Part shown: positions 10,218-21,333 of the stretch, piece by piece | How the letters are laid out: every line of letters starts with the position of its first letter | Numbering within the stretch: the stretch's first letter is position 1 | From: Spongospora subterranea f. sp. subterranea | Taxonomy: Eukaryota; Endomyxa: Phytomyxea; Phytomyxea; Plasmodiophorida | Direction: 5' to 3' | DNA length: 64,000 nucleotides | Assembly (NCBI GenBank): GCA_049724395.1 | Contig: JAUGWO010000097.1 | Location: 62,001-126,000 of the forward strand | The notes under the pieces: model-generated | The model's database searches: none | The model's input: the letters and a program-made list of their open reading frames with translations, nothing else | Told to the model about the DNA's origin: nothing | Position numbers and translations under genes: made by a program

Positions 10218-10859
10218 TCAGCCTATCGGTTATCTGTTTCCAGTGAGCGGCAACAGGGGCGCGAGAATCGATTGCCGAAACCGCTTCGGCAGAGATCGGG
10301 ATGATGATATCACTTGTCGACGCGCGGACTCCGGGTATGATATGGGCATGTGGCGCCACCGCCACCCCTCTAACAGTCTACTGTAGCCATATGTACTATT
10401 CTGTGTACATGATGTCAAAACACACCGCAGACTGACGGAATGGGCCCCACAGTACAAACGGTAATTGACCATATATTTACAGTATATTCACGCCAAATTA
10501 CGAGTTTACCGTACGTCAAAAACAGCAACATAATGTAAGAATCAGTGAATAAAGTGTTTAGCAATATCACAAACCCTGCCGCAAGTCAATTGAAATTTTC
10601 TGTTCGAGGACCATAAACAGACGATTTTCGAGAGCAACAACGCTACTAGTTGTTAGTAAGAAGTGAACGAATAAGGGAATGATAACCATGGCGATCCCTC
10701 AATCACGGCCAAGCTGAGGCGGGTCTTGTGAACAGGCAACGTTGGCCTGACACTTGTTGAGCTCGTGTAAGCCGTCACATCATCTGCCGGATACGTCCAC
10801 CTCGCCGCTCTTGTACAGCTTGTCGAACATCGCCTTGTCGTTGTCGGCGTCTTCACATG
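10218..10859. other. Upstream region of SF3B4, no clear gene
   Basis: No supported gene. The part next to 10217 should carry the SF3B4 promoter. Scattered short frames on both strands lack family features. Around 10750-10850 a minus-strand reading with several cysteines is visible but too short to call; it may be an eroded continuation of the fossil to its right. Confidence 0.35.
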
Positions 10860-11671
10860 TTTTGCCAATGGAAAAGAGGCTGTGGCAACGCAAGCCAAAC
10901 CTTGAAGCCGACTTTATCTTGGCCGTATTCTATAACAGGGTCCTTCGCCATCTGAATCGCCACTGATCTTGATGATTTGGCTCGTTTGAGGACTAATTGA
11001 TGTTGTAGCTCGTGATATCGTCGATCTCCCAGGGAAAAAATAGATGCCATGGCGACGATGTTGGCTGAGTGGGCATAGTGACTGGATTTCTTGTCCTTGT
11101 CCTTCGTGTCCTGTTTGTCGTTCTTGCAACGCTTCTCAAAGTCGCCTGTTTTGCCGCATTCCCTGCAATTATTCAGACGTGTTCAACAATGGCCCTTGAC
11201 AAGCCCGTCTCAATTTACAGTTTTTGCAGTTCACTCCTTTTGCCATCATTTAGTTCGCTTGTTCGGAAACGGGCGCCAGGGGTGGGGTTGTTCTTGACGA
11301 ACGACATTGGGAGTTGCTCTATGCTGGCGAACCTCCCTTGGATCCGCAGGTCCATACACAATTGTGACTTGAATTGATTGCTGATATTTGAAGCGGTCGA
11401 TAGACTTGATCCTGTCGTCGGCCCAAAATCAATCTATATCGTTCAGTCGAAGCTTTTTCGAGTCTGTCGTCAATAACGGCTGGACCTCTGCCGCCATGCG
11501 AGCGTAGTTAACCGTTTCGAGGTCTTGATGCGCTTGCTGGAGTTGGTGTCGAGGGGTCACATCTTCAAGTTCATCTGGGGCAAGGGGTTTCGCCCAGTCG
11601 GTGTATGTTTCTTGGCTATGTTGAGTTGTGTTCATGAAGAGCGTGGTCTCCGCTCGAAAAAACACATTCAA
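10860..11671 (-). mobile_element. LTR-retroelement gag fossil
   Basis: Minus-strand remnant of a gag-type polyprotein. A helical capsid-like stretch lies at about 11430-11670 (TPRHQLQQAHQDLETV). A Cys-rich zinc-knuckle-like motif lies near 11150-11130 and is followed by a Lys/Asp-rich linker. The order, capsid-like helix then knuckle then basic linker, fits Ty1/copia or Ty3-type gag; I cannot tell which. It is broken, with several breaks, and no LTRs, integrase or polymerase were seen next to it. Likely old. Confidence 0.5.
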
Positions 11672-12363
11672 CTCAAACTCCTATGTGTAGATCTGATTAA
11701 GAGACTAAACTATGTCAACATCGTTCATTGTGAACGCCAACGTCCCATATTCTTTGCCTCCTGAAATATAAAATCACGGTGACGGCTAAAACTCTCGGCG
11801 GGTGACGCCTAAATATTTTCTCCTGTTTGAGCGAAGTTTTTGCCGAATAATTGTCATACGAGTTCTTTTATTGGCCGCTGACGCCACAGCTAGTGGAAGT
11901 TTTGAGATTACTGTGGTATGCTTTTCAGGAACAGGACTGACCTATCAAGTCGCTATTAATGATGTAGACCGTGACGAGGAACGGGAATAACAAAGTAAAT
12001 CGATAAGGACGAGGTATGTTAGAATTGCTAATCATCAGACTCTAGATCTAATACTATATTCATCGCCAACTAATACTAAAAACCACCAAGTTCCTAACCG
12101 ATTGATCAATTACATGGAAGAACATGTTGAATACTGACACAATGAAAATTAATGTGCCGATGGGAACCACAACCTAAAAATGGACACCAATAACAAATGG
12201 CGATTGTTTTTACAGTTAAACCAGGAGAACAAAGGTCGGTATTCCAATGAATACCATTGAAAACCTAACTGGAGCTGCTTTCAATAAACGATATTTTGTT
12301 GGGGCACGCTCCATTCACTAATTGGTTCTCCTCACACACTCTTTACCATTGTTGTCATTGACC
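11672..12363. other. Intergenic stretch, nothing recognised
   Basis: AT-rich interval between the gag fossil and the AlkB-like gene. Short readings (for example plus 11802-11990) show no family feature. The segment just before 12364, near CACACACTCTTTACC, probably holds the promoter of the next gene. Confidence 0.35.
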
Positions 12364-13218
12364 ATGGATTTGCCCGATCAACGCCAGGAGCCGGGCAGCC
12401 GCCGAATTACACCTGCTGTATATTTATGTGCAGAACTCTTGAATCAAACAAAGCAGTTGTCTTTACTGCGATCAATTAAGGCGTCGGCGGCCGATAGTTC
12501 AAGGTTCAATCCGATGGTCCTATCGCCAGATTCGGGAACGATGCGGTTCGGTGCTTCATCATCAGTTTGGAAGACGCCTAGAGCGGCTGATCCATCTGAA
12601 ATGATCATTCCCTCACGTCAATCGTCCCCCCATCATGTTCATCAACTGCTATCGGTAAATACCTGGAAGGACGACGATCTGCCATTGCCCTTCGAATGGA
12701 TGGACATATGTGATAGATCAACTGAGCTGATCAGCCAAATCTTACAGCCTTTCTATCCGGCTGCAATCGAATCAGGTATTACTTATGTCCCCAGTTGACT
12801 GGATCATTGACGTTTGAACACTGCTGAAGTACTTTACGAGAAGCATGATATAACCAGAATAAGGAATCAGGCGGGGGCACGAGGATGGAAAATATTGGTG
12901 TCGCTAGGATGTACAGCGAGAATAGCAATCAAGAATGAGTCTGATCATATTCAGATGGAGCTATATTCAGGGGACGTACTTGTATTCAATTCGTCTCCTA
13001 AGAACGAGGTTGACATTGCTGTTATCTGCCTTATACCTGATTCCTGTCCACCATTGCTTGCAGCATACGATCCAATGCTGATTTCTGGAAGATGCAACGT
13101 CATATTATCGGAAAACGCCATCGATCGACAAAGGGATCGCCAGAGACTATTGAGGAGGACATTCGAGATTCAACGTAAACGGTTATGGAAGCAGCAACAG
13201 CAGGCTAGCGTACATTGA
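12364..13218 (+). CDS. AlkB-like (2OG-Fe(II) oxygenase fold) protein, active site apparently lost
   Basis: Exon 1 is 12364-12775; a 54-bp intron (12776-12829, acceptor CTGCTGAAG) restores frame into exon 2, 12830-13218. The product is about 266 residues. The C-terminal half follows the ALKBH1/AlkB layout: a strand KILVSLGCTARIAI (family: PVVSISLGCxAxF), then MELYSGDVLVF (family: L.SGDVLVFGG), then an IPDSCPPLL segment matching IPDTAPPLL, then the late SGRCNVIL strand where the family reads GRINLTFR. The iron ligands are not where expected: no HxD before the first strand, only KHD, and no His after GDVLVF. Active relatives demethylate DNA or RNA bases; this copy may be a pseudoenzyme. The N-terminus is unmatched and low-complexity. 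Confidence 0.55.
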
Positions 13219-13468
13219 GCATAAACTAATCACTGTAAATTCAACTTTCAGTGAGGTTTAATTATACGTCAGAAATTGATAATCGATACAGCAATTGATT
13301 ATAGCATGTGAAAGCATCATTATAAATATAATGGAAAAAGCGACATCGCATGTGATGAAAGGCTATGATGAGATCATCCAATGACGAACACCGTCAACCA
13401 TACTCGAAGTGATGAACAACCTGTTCTGGAGAATGTCCAATAGAAGGTTTAGGACTTCTTCATTCTGG
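13219..13468. other. Convergent 3' ends, nothing recognised
   Basis: About 250 bases between the stops of the AlkB-like gene (plus) and the Ask1 gene (minus). AT-rich; it should contain both transcript ends. No motif stands out. Confidence 0.4.
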
Positions 13469-14569
13469 TCAAGCACCACTGCCAATGTGCTCAGATTCTG
13501 TGAAAAATACTGGCATTATATATACGGTAACCGATAATGGGGGAAACGGGGTTACCATTGGGGCAGATTTAGACTTCAGGCAATTAAACAACTCAGTGAT
13601 CTGTTGCCGAGCAATGCCAGACCTATAAATAGTTGGCAATTTCTGTAGGTTCAGGGTAATTGAACTGGATTGAAGACGAATATCCGTGTTGGGTGGTATG
13701 TTTTCAGTCGAAAAATGCGGCACGTCAGAGTGTTTAGCTGGGCTTGCACACCGACTTTCGACTAAATCGCTAAGATCAGTGAGTCTTTTCTGATTGTAGG
13801 GAATAGAAAATGATGCCGGAGTGGAAGGACTAGAGGGCAAGGTCAAACTCCTTGGAGTGAATATGTCTGAGATAAAGGGGATAAATACTAAATAAACGGG
13901 AAGGAACGGAACAGCATCCAAATGTACCATGAGCAATAGGAGTTGAATGTGCATCAGTATGAGGAGTATCAATGGTAGATATTAAAGATATGTCAAGGTC
14001 TAACGCAGATTTGATGGGACGAGATGGCGTATCCAGTGAAAGTTCATGCAATAGAAGATCACTGGGCGCTTGTCGAAGAGACGTTATCGGAGGAGATGTG
14101 ATGTCTGGCGTCACTGATGATCTGCAGCGCAAAGTTGAATTTCTAACAGGACGAGCAACTACGAGTAGGTACCCTCTTTCTATACAATGAAGAAAAGGTG
14201 CTGGGGTCGTGACTAATGTTGGATGCGTCTGTTGGTCTGCAGTAAAGGCTGGTGGTGGTTCCGAGGTACATGTTGAATTAAAACCTAAACAAATACAATT
14301 GATCAATCGTATATCTTAAAGCATTCGAACGCTGTTCAACTCTGATCTGAATCGTGAGTTTTGTGGTTATCAGTCATTATGGTAGTGTTATACATTTGAA
14401 AGAATGTATTCCATTTCTGCAGGTGAAAGTTTGCCGAGCGTAGAGCATCCCCATATGCCTGGGTTGATCGCTTCAAACTAGTCGCGACCACGGCCGCTTC
14501 GGCCAGGTTCACATCTATGCTCTGCAGGGCTCGCGTGATGCCAACCTGCACCTGCTCAAGGTCGGCCAT
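13469..14569 (-). CDS. ASK1: DASH/Dam1 complex subunit Ask1
   Basis: Outer-kinetochore protein; DASH couples chromosomes to spindle microtubules. The first exon (ATG 14569) encodes the Ask1 signature over residues 1-65: LEQ then ITRALQSIDVNL (family: LEQ.x.xITLTLQEIDxNF), a V..T.....x.Y.....A helix, and HLQKWNTFFQMY (family: xKFWKQFFExSA). Later exons carry many Ser/Thr-Pro sites (SSVTPDITSPP, STIDTPHT), as in fungal Ask1, a CDK target. They end in a conserved-looking motif RSGIARQQITELF near 13600. One intron, about 13905-13842 (gtacatttgg ... tatctcag), is clear. The join after the first exon is uncertain, so the boundaries inside 14350-14200 may be wrong. Confidence 0.7.
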
Positions 14570-15240
14570 TGTCGGTACCGTTGAATGGCGACAATCGACA
14601 CGACCGAATAGACAATGGCGCGTTGTTATTCAGATCTGAATGATCATGAAAATGATGGACCTATGTGTGAACTGTGAACAGTGGTGTTGGAGGAGGACCA
14701 TCAGGGGCTGCGCTATGACCGCACAACATGGTGTCAGTGTAACATGTGAGGGAGCGACAACATCATAACGATCACTACACTAGACCAGGACGCTGACCAC
14801 ATCACACCCGACAATTCACCGCTCAATAAGGATCGAAACTCAGATGGATCCTGAATGCTTTTCTGTTTGGAAAGTCGTTGTCAGGGCATTCTGCGGTTCA
14901 CGAAGGATAGAAAGCATCCTTTGACTTTCTTGCCTTCAATTCCTTTTAGGAATAGAGTTCATGGTGCAACACAATTAGCAATTATTCCAAAATTGTTTTT
15001 AAGAGTTTGTATTCATAAACAACAACATAAAAGCGTGTCAATGCTTTGTCCTCTAAAGTGTACCGATATGTTGAAACAAGCGTTTCATTTGCGGAAATCG
15101 CAACGAGTCGATGAATACAACAGTGTAGAAATATCATTTCGATTCTGTGGATTTTCTGAAAAAAACTATGCTATCAAGGGTGACGACTGATGAGTAATGT
15201 TGAACCATTCAGGAATGGACCTTGAGCCCCCTTGATCGGT
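14570..15240. other. Intergenic stretch upstream of Ask1
   Basis: Probably includes the Ask1 promoter at its left end. A plus-strand frame, 14855-15190, is open for 111 codons but has no recognisable domain or codon pattern, so I do not call it a gene. Confidence 0.35.
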
Positions 15241-16970
15241 GTATTATACAAAACACTCTGTTAACAACGACCTACTTATTTGCACTGCTCCAAATATTCT
15301 GAATGAAGAGTCCCATTCTATCCCTTAAAGCAACGCCTCAAACCCCCGATAAGCAAGGTCGAATCCCGTGCGACGAGACGCAAAACTGACTACGACCTCG
15401 GCATGAAGTTGCAGCCAAACGACGGCAGCGTCGGGGTTTGGCTATACCAACCTCATAGCAACTTCAGGGTCAGACCAGATTCTACGCGACGCCAACACGC
15501 ACACAGCATACGGTTGCTCTTAAAAACTCACGATGGATAGAACTGCGACGGCAAACTCCGACGCGTACGGCAGCGAAACGCAAACATGATTACAGTTGCA
15601 GCCCAAGCGGAAGTCCGGAACCAATGCAACTGGAAGCAGGCAAGTGCTAACGGAGAGAGCCACGAGCGGCCTCCGACAGCAAAAAACCATCACGGCTGAA
15701 ACACCACCAGACCAAAGCAGAGTTAACTACGAACAAGCCATTACTTTCGACAAATGCGGGGAATAGATGACGAATTACTGCCCAAAACTCTTAAGGAGTA
15801 AAAGTTTTTAAAACATTGAATCCGCGAACCTTTCACACAGCGACACAGTGGAACGGTAGTGGTAAAGGGATTAACATCAGGTGTACCAATCAGAACGAAC
15901 AAAGACAATCACATAGAAATGAGATACATTTATCGCTTGCAATCATCGAGAACACTCCAATAGACCAACCAAAATTGAATTGGATGGCATCAAACGTACC
16001 ATTCTCATGCGCGGCATCCCCAAATTCATGGTGGCCAACGGAACGGCAATTCTGGGATGGAAGGGCACTAAACCAACTAAAATACAGTCAATTGGAGAGA
16101 ATACGTAATAATACCATGTTGACAATGAGAAACCAGCACAACCGTTGGTCCGCACAGGAAAGACATGAACCTTTTCTCTTCCGCACGTTGTGCACTTGAT
16201 TCCAGTTTGATCTGTTGTTCCTTTGTGTGGGCATTCTGTAGCCTTATGCTCATTGCTACCATATATTTCACAGCGAAAGTCCTCATAGTTTTGCTTCTGT
16301 TCGCAGGATAACCGCAAGCATGTCGGGCATGCTTTCCATGTACTGCATACTCCTGGCAAACCATATTTTTCCTGTGCGAACCAAGGCTTGTGCTGGTTTC
16401 TCAGTATTAAACTGGCATTTGCACGTGTTCTCTCCAATTAACTGTACTTTAGTTGGTTTAAGTGCCCTTCCATCCCAGAATTTCAGTTCCGTTGGCAACC
16501 ATAAACTCGGGGATGCCGCGTACAACAATGGTACGTTTGATGTTGTCCATTCAGTGTTGATTGGTCTGCTGGAGTGTCCCAGTTTTCTGGCAAAACCATC
16601 CAGTGCCATGACACAAGCAGAGTATGCGGCTCATAGCAAATTGGTGGCCGAAGCCGCATAGATCCGTATACTGTTGGATTCCGCTTGAGGAAATGGTGCA
16701 GACGAATGGAGTAGGTCAAGAATGGGTCCATTCAGTTCAGTCTTTTCAATTCGGAGTTGAACCTTGCAGATGCACTGACGAAGCCGGCCATCCGGCATGG
16801 GTCGTTGGCGCCTTAGGGGCGGCCGTTACGTTGAGGAGACTGACGACTGACGTGTACTACGACCTACTTTTGAACTACTCCATATTCTACAAACAACGAT
16901 TTCGTTCATCGGCTAGAATGTACTCTAAATCAATTAAGGTTGCCAAAACTAATTACCTAAACGTATGAAA
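15240..16970 (+). mobile_element. Ty1/copia-type LTR fossils, nested
   Basis: Decayed retroelement block. A gag-like patch near 15590-15640 has the short motif PEPMQLEAG common at the end of LTR gag. A fragment at about 16600-16780 resembles the end of the copia RNase H region (MTQAEYAAHSKLVAEAA). Between them lies an inverted pair of gag-like fragments (listed separately) with a Cys/His knuckle region in its spacer, read on the minus strand. Everything is broken, with many breaks. No complete element or LTR pair was found, so at least two old insertions are likely superimposed. Confidence 0.55.
15944..16582. repeat. Large inverted repeat made of gag-like fragments
   Basis: The left arm, about 15944-16165, and right arm, about 16365-16582, are diverged reverse complements. 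AGAACACTCCAATAGACCAA near 15946 pairs with TTGGTCTGCTGGAGTGTCCC near 16561. GAAACCAGCACAACCGTTGG near 16128 pairs with CCAAGGCTTGTGCTGGTTTC near 16381. The roughly 200-bp spacer carries a minus-strand Cys/His-rich patch (two knuckle-like motifs). The arms code, in opposite senses, for the same piece of an element protein (motif RGIPKFMVANGT). Third large hairpin structure in the window. Confidence 0.8.
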
Positions 16971-17175
16971 GAGCCGCTTGAATATTCCTCATACAATCAA
17001 TGAAAAAACAAGATGGTGTTTATCGATAGCAGCCAGCCTATTTTTGAAATGAGAATATTTAACGGCGAAACGGCTGTCGTGAGAAGGCAGCAGTCGTTTG
17101 AATACTGTATCGCCATTCGCTCACGGTAAATGTCAGGTAACAAGTCCGTAGGCCAGGTATAATTTTTCAAGAGCA

Positions 17176-17656
17176 ATGGCCGAAACCGCCAACGAGAGAC
17201 GCGAAAGGCTGAACGCGTTACGGGCGGAAGCATTTCAGAATGGTTCGATACCCGAACAAGATGAGAACTTAGCGATGCGTGAGGACGACGAGGATCGCTC
17301 ATCAGATAAGGAGGTTACTGGACTCACGTTCCGCAATTACAGGCCCAGAAGTAAGGAGCTAGTGGATTTGCATGTTGGGGAAGCTCTGTGTCGAATCTGG
17401 ACAAGGCCACCGCTGAATTACGTCAGGTTGCGACTAAACCACAGGTTAGGTTATTATCTTATCATTTTCCGAAGTTGGTTCCTAAACGATCGTATAGGAA
17501 GAGGTGGTAAGCCTAGCCCCAAAGAAACCAAACTGGGATTTGAAACGAGATATTGAGACGCAAATGGCCATTTTGCAGAACAAAACAAACATTGCTATTG
17601 CAAAGCTGGCAAGAGAAATAGCCGAGGAAGGAGCAGAAAGCGAAGAAGAAAATTAA
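17176..17656 (+). CDS. CCDC12: CCDC12/Cwf18 pre-mRNA splicing factor
   Basis: Small spliceosome-associated coiled-coil protein of the Prp19-linked Cwf18 family. ATG 17176 gives MAETANERRERLNALRAEA, then LTFRNYRPRSKEL (family: LKxRNYxPxxxxL). After a short variable part come SNLDKATAELRQVATKPQ, an intron of about 53 bp (gttaggtta ... cgtatag, about 17446-17498), and the signature SLAPKKPNWDLKRDI plus a basic-acidic tail ending EEEN-stop. Between HVGEAL and SNLDKA (about 17383-17393) the frame must shift by one base, although both sides are clearly coding. This is a one-base sequence error or a real lesion. Length is normal for the family. Confidence 0.85.
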
Positions 17657-17771
17657 GCCGTAATAAATGTCTGTGTAATATGTCATCGTTGGGGGTGAAA
17701 TGCCACACTGAATCAACACCTTCTTCTCATGAGTGCTGATAGCTGATCTCAATCAGATCAAATAGCCGAGC

Positions 17772-18074
17772 TTGCCAAGCCTATCAGCTGATGCAGCAAT
17801 AGGCAATGGTGAAATACACTTTGGCGAACGGGAATATAAACTCTATAACAGGAAATCGATTCCCCAAGCGCGTGCTTACTCTTCAAGAGCATTGCTCGTT
17901 GATGCCATCAAATTTCGGTTATTGAAACCTCGCTCACGATCCCCAGAAACGTTTAAAAGCGACGAGTTTGTACATCAGTCAAGGAAAGAAGAAAACCACG
18001 TTCAAAACAGGAGAATCTACGCCGCGAACAGACACACGGAGACACGATCCACGATTAGTCAGCGCATTTTCTAG
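17772..18074 (+). CDS. Doubtful hypothetical protein
   Basis: Open frame of 100 codons (MPSLSADAAIGNGEIHFGE) between CCDC12 and the convergent KH-SR gene. Basic and Arg/Ser-containing (LLKPRSRSPETF). No family recognised and no splice evidence. It may be chance. Confidence 0.2.
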   Translation: MPSLSADAAIGNGEIHFGEREYKLYNRKSIPQARAYSSRALLVDAIKFRLLKPRSRSPETFKSDEFVHQSRKEENHVQNRRIYAANRHTETRSTISQRIF

Positions 18075-18228
18075 ACCGAGAATTCGTTATTTCATTGATC
18101 CAACAGATTGGTGACTAGCTTTTTAATTTGGCAGGAAACGAATCACTTAAGCACAATAACGATCCTAAACTACTAGAGTCAAACCGGGAATTATTGATTA
18201 TACCTTGGTAATGATTACTTTGGTGTGA

Positions 18229-19756
18229 TTAACGGCGATACCCACGGTTTTCACGGCCACGGTCATCACGATAACGGGGAGGAGAACGCGACCGAGAATA
18301 ACGACGTGGGGAGAATGACCTAGACCTGGAGCGCCGACGACGATCACCCCGAGGAGAACGGCTGCGCGAATACCGATTGCCGCGACCACCTCCCCCACGG
18401 CGGCGATCAGAATCGATCATATCTTGAACCAATTGCTGCGCCCTCCTGGCAAATCAAGTTAACTCGCTGATTCAGCACGAACAAAGAACCAGCATTACTT
18501 TCTTCCAGATTTTAGATGAGAGAAAATATAAAGCTTTTCAAATTCCGCTTTAGAATCGTCTTTGTCGCCATCACCGAAGCAGAACGTTGTCGTGCGATGC
18601 TCAATATTACGGAGAGATTCACCTGATAATATTTAGGGGGAAACAGAGCAAACAACAAACGACTTTACCTTTACGTCCGGTGATGAAACCCATGCAAGAT
18701 GAAGGAACCTCCATAATGGTGAGATCATCTCGATTCATATCGACAGCTGTCAAGGGAACTGGACCACCACGGCGCTGCTTCAGCAGCCAATCCAAATAGT
18801 CCATAGCCCTTCCGCGTTCATCCTAAACAGTTTGATGTCAGAGATTGATTATGGGTCCGAGAAAAAGGTGACCTTCATGCCGGCAGCAATCGCGAGGAAT
18901 CCAACAAATTCAAGAATAGCTCCAGAGGCGGCGGCAAGTTTTTTACGGGTAGTGCCGCGAGCTCCAAGGGCATATGAAAACTCGTCATTAGCAAGAAGAC
19001 GAGTGTCGTAACCCCACCCGTCATCCATATCATCACCACTCTAAAACTATCGTCAGAATGCGCTGAAAACCTGATGAATAAACTGGACCTGTTCTAGTCG
19101 CTTGATCAGTTCACCGTCTTCGTTAAGGAAAAATCCCGCATGCTTATGCTCAACAGCAGAAAGCACTTTAAGCTCAGCGCCTCTGCGTGCACGACGGTTA
19201 CCAAAAATTGCGAGTTTTTCGGTAGGGTTATCGCCATTTCGGCCGCGTCCTTTGGCAAAAAACATTAAAGTGCCCCATTCGTCTTCTAATCCACGAAGAA
19301 CAGCTCCTCCACGTCCCATAACAAATCCAACTGTGTCAGTCGGTACATCAACAACAGAGAGATCGTCTCTTTGCACATTTAAATCGATTTGAACATCTCC
19401 AGTGCGCTGATCAAGAACAAATCTGGTATATTCAGCTGCACGAGCGCGTTCTTGCGCTGATCCGAAAATTTCAAGACGGTGGTCGCGCTCATGGAGATCC
19501 AATCGCGCCCCGGAGACACGCTCAATTTTGCGCTTGGTAGAGCCAAGCTTTCCAAGCACAAATCCAACCTATGAAATATTATGTAAGAAGGCAATCGCCT
19601 TGTCGACATTATGGCCACCTCATCATAAGTCAGATTGATGACGTCGCAAGCACCTTGGTTCCGGCGCGGGCTACGCGACCGAGACCCAGCACGGCCATTA
19701 TCTAACGACATGGAGCGTGATCTAGAACGAGGACCGCGAGAACGACTACGAGACAT
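18229..19756 (-). CDS. Multi-KH-domain SR-type RNA-binding protein
   Basis: ATG 19756 starts an Arg/Ser-rich head (MSRSRSRGPRSRSRSMS). After an intron at about 19616-19569 comes a series of KH-like units with GXXG-type loops: GFVLGKLGSTKRKIE (first), DTVGFVMGRGGAVLR (second), then a divergent unit ending about 19055, then YALGARGTTRKKLAA near 18950, and SSCMGFITGRKG near 18670. The C-terminus is a second RS/Gly-rich block (RSRSRSFSPRRYSRSRSP), stop at 18229. KH units bind single-stranded RNA and RS arms recruit splicing or export factors, so a role in RNA processing is likely. I do not know a named orthologue. At least four introns of about 50-60 bp are present. Confidence 0.75.
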
Positions 19757-20382
19757 CGTGCCTGTTCGGTGAAGAGACAAGCGGGTCGGTAGCGCGTTCC
19801 TATAATGCCTATGGTTAATTAACAACACAAAGGGGAGATACCGCTGCGCACTCCGTCACGGTCATCTTACTGTGCCCACTGAAGCAGTCACGGATTACGT
19901 ACACTGGTCAGTGGCGAAAAAGGTACGGAGAAGGAGGTCACGCCTTGTCTGTGAAGTGACTGTGAACGAGGCCAGCCAGCCCCGTTGTGGCTGCGCGTGT
20001 TCTGTGACCGATTCAGACGTGGCTGCGCTCCGTCGTGTGCTGAATGTGGAGCTGATGACGTTGAACAAACTTAATCTCAGGTGTCTGTTCTTAGACATTC
20101 AATATTGACTGATTTTCATCCAGGTTAATAGCCTCATTTATCTGATATCCAGTTCGTGATCGAATCTCTAATTGCTGTGGCTGTCTAGCCCTTTCGACAT
20201 ACCAAAAATCAATACAAACATATTGCAAAATTCCGGGTTTTCATTGCATGATATTGGGTCGTGACCGGTTTTGGTGCCGACGTCTCCATCACTCAACTTT
20301 GCGATGGTTAGCTGTAGCCCCGATTGTCGAATTGTTCTGCGGATTTTTGTTTTCATTTGGAACTGCTCTGTCCAACCACGTC
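19757..20382. other. Divergent intergenic region, no clear gene
   Basis: Separates the minus-strand KH-SR gene from the plus-strand HD-domain gene, so it should contain both promoters. Opposite-strand frames over 19872-20108 are mirror readings of one another with no domain signature. Confidence 0.4.
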
Positions 20383-21284
20383 ATGTCTGATCACTGGAAA
20401 CATTCCATTTGTGGCGCGGTTGAATATTTCGTCAAGGATCAGATGGCTGGTCAAGATGGAGTAATACCATCTGCTCATGGCTTCACATCTGTCAAGTGAC
20501 TAAGCACACTCTTCCTTAGTCCCATGATTTCGCCCATGTTGATCGAGTCAGACAGATGGCGATACGACTAGCCAAAGAAGAGGGGTTAGACCCTGATTCA
20601 ACTCTGGTCGTTGAACTCAGCGCGCTTCTCCACGACGTTGGCGATTACAAATATTCGGGGGATGATGACGCCGGTCCAGAACTCATCCAGGCCTTTCTCC
20701 AATCTCAGAACTGTCCTAGTCATATAATCGATCGTGTTATTTCAGTGGTCGAATCTATTGGTTTCAAACACGAACTAGAAAATGGTCGTCCTCAAATGAC
20801 CCCTGAACTGGTTTGTCCCATTCAAACCCACCTTCGTTTCAACGACAACTTACCGATTCTTCGTTCAGGAGTGTGTCCAAGACGCTGACCGATTAGATGC
20901 AATTGGTGCGATTGGGATCGCACGTTGCTTCACGTTTTCCGGGTATCAATCGAATTGTAAATCACCGATATCCTCCAACTTAATTGCGCTTATTTAGTGC
21001 AAGAAATCGCCCAATCCACGATGGTTCTTTCGAACCAAATAATTGTGATGATCCAAAAACCTATGGAGACAAGAATCGTGGAACAGCAATCAATCACTTC
21101 TACGAGAAACTGCTGCTCCTTAAAGACAAAATGGTGAAAATTCAAATCTGGCAGGCGACTGTGAACAATCAATGAATCAGATGTACAGAATACCCCATCT
21201 GGGAAGAGGTTGGCCGCCGGTCGCCATGATTTCATGAAGGTATTCCTACAGCAATTCCAAGGGGAAATGAACGCCGTTGTGTAG
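20383..21284 (+). CDS. HD-domain metal-dependent phosphohydrolase
   Basis: Four exons joined by short introns (59 bp at about 20460-20518; others at about 20811-20868, 20963-20998 and 21132-21190). Motifs of the HD superfamily are intact: [10 protein letters not shown] (first His-Asp pair), [16 protein letters not shown] (central HD), then [17 protein letters not shown] (last Asp). The C-terminal part includes [12 protein letters not shown], then [14 protein letters not shown], and a short helix to the stop at 21284. This is the uncharacterised YedJ/YpgQ-like branch found in bacteria, fungi and oomycetes; members act on nucleotides or related phosphoesters. The substrate cannot be told. All ligands are present and the length, about 215-220 residues, is normal. 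Confidence 0.85.
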
Positions 21285-21333
21285 TCTGCCATACAGACGG
21301 ATTCCCCCATTTTATTGTATTCTCTGTTAGGAA

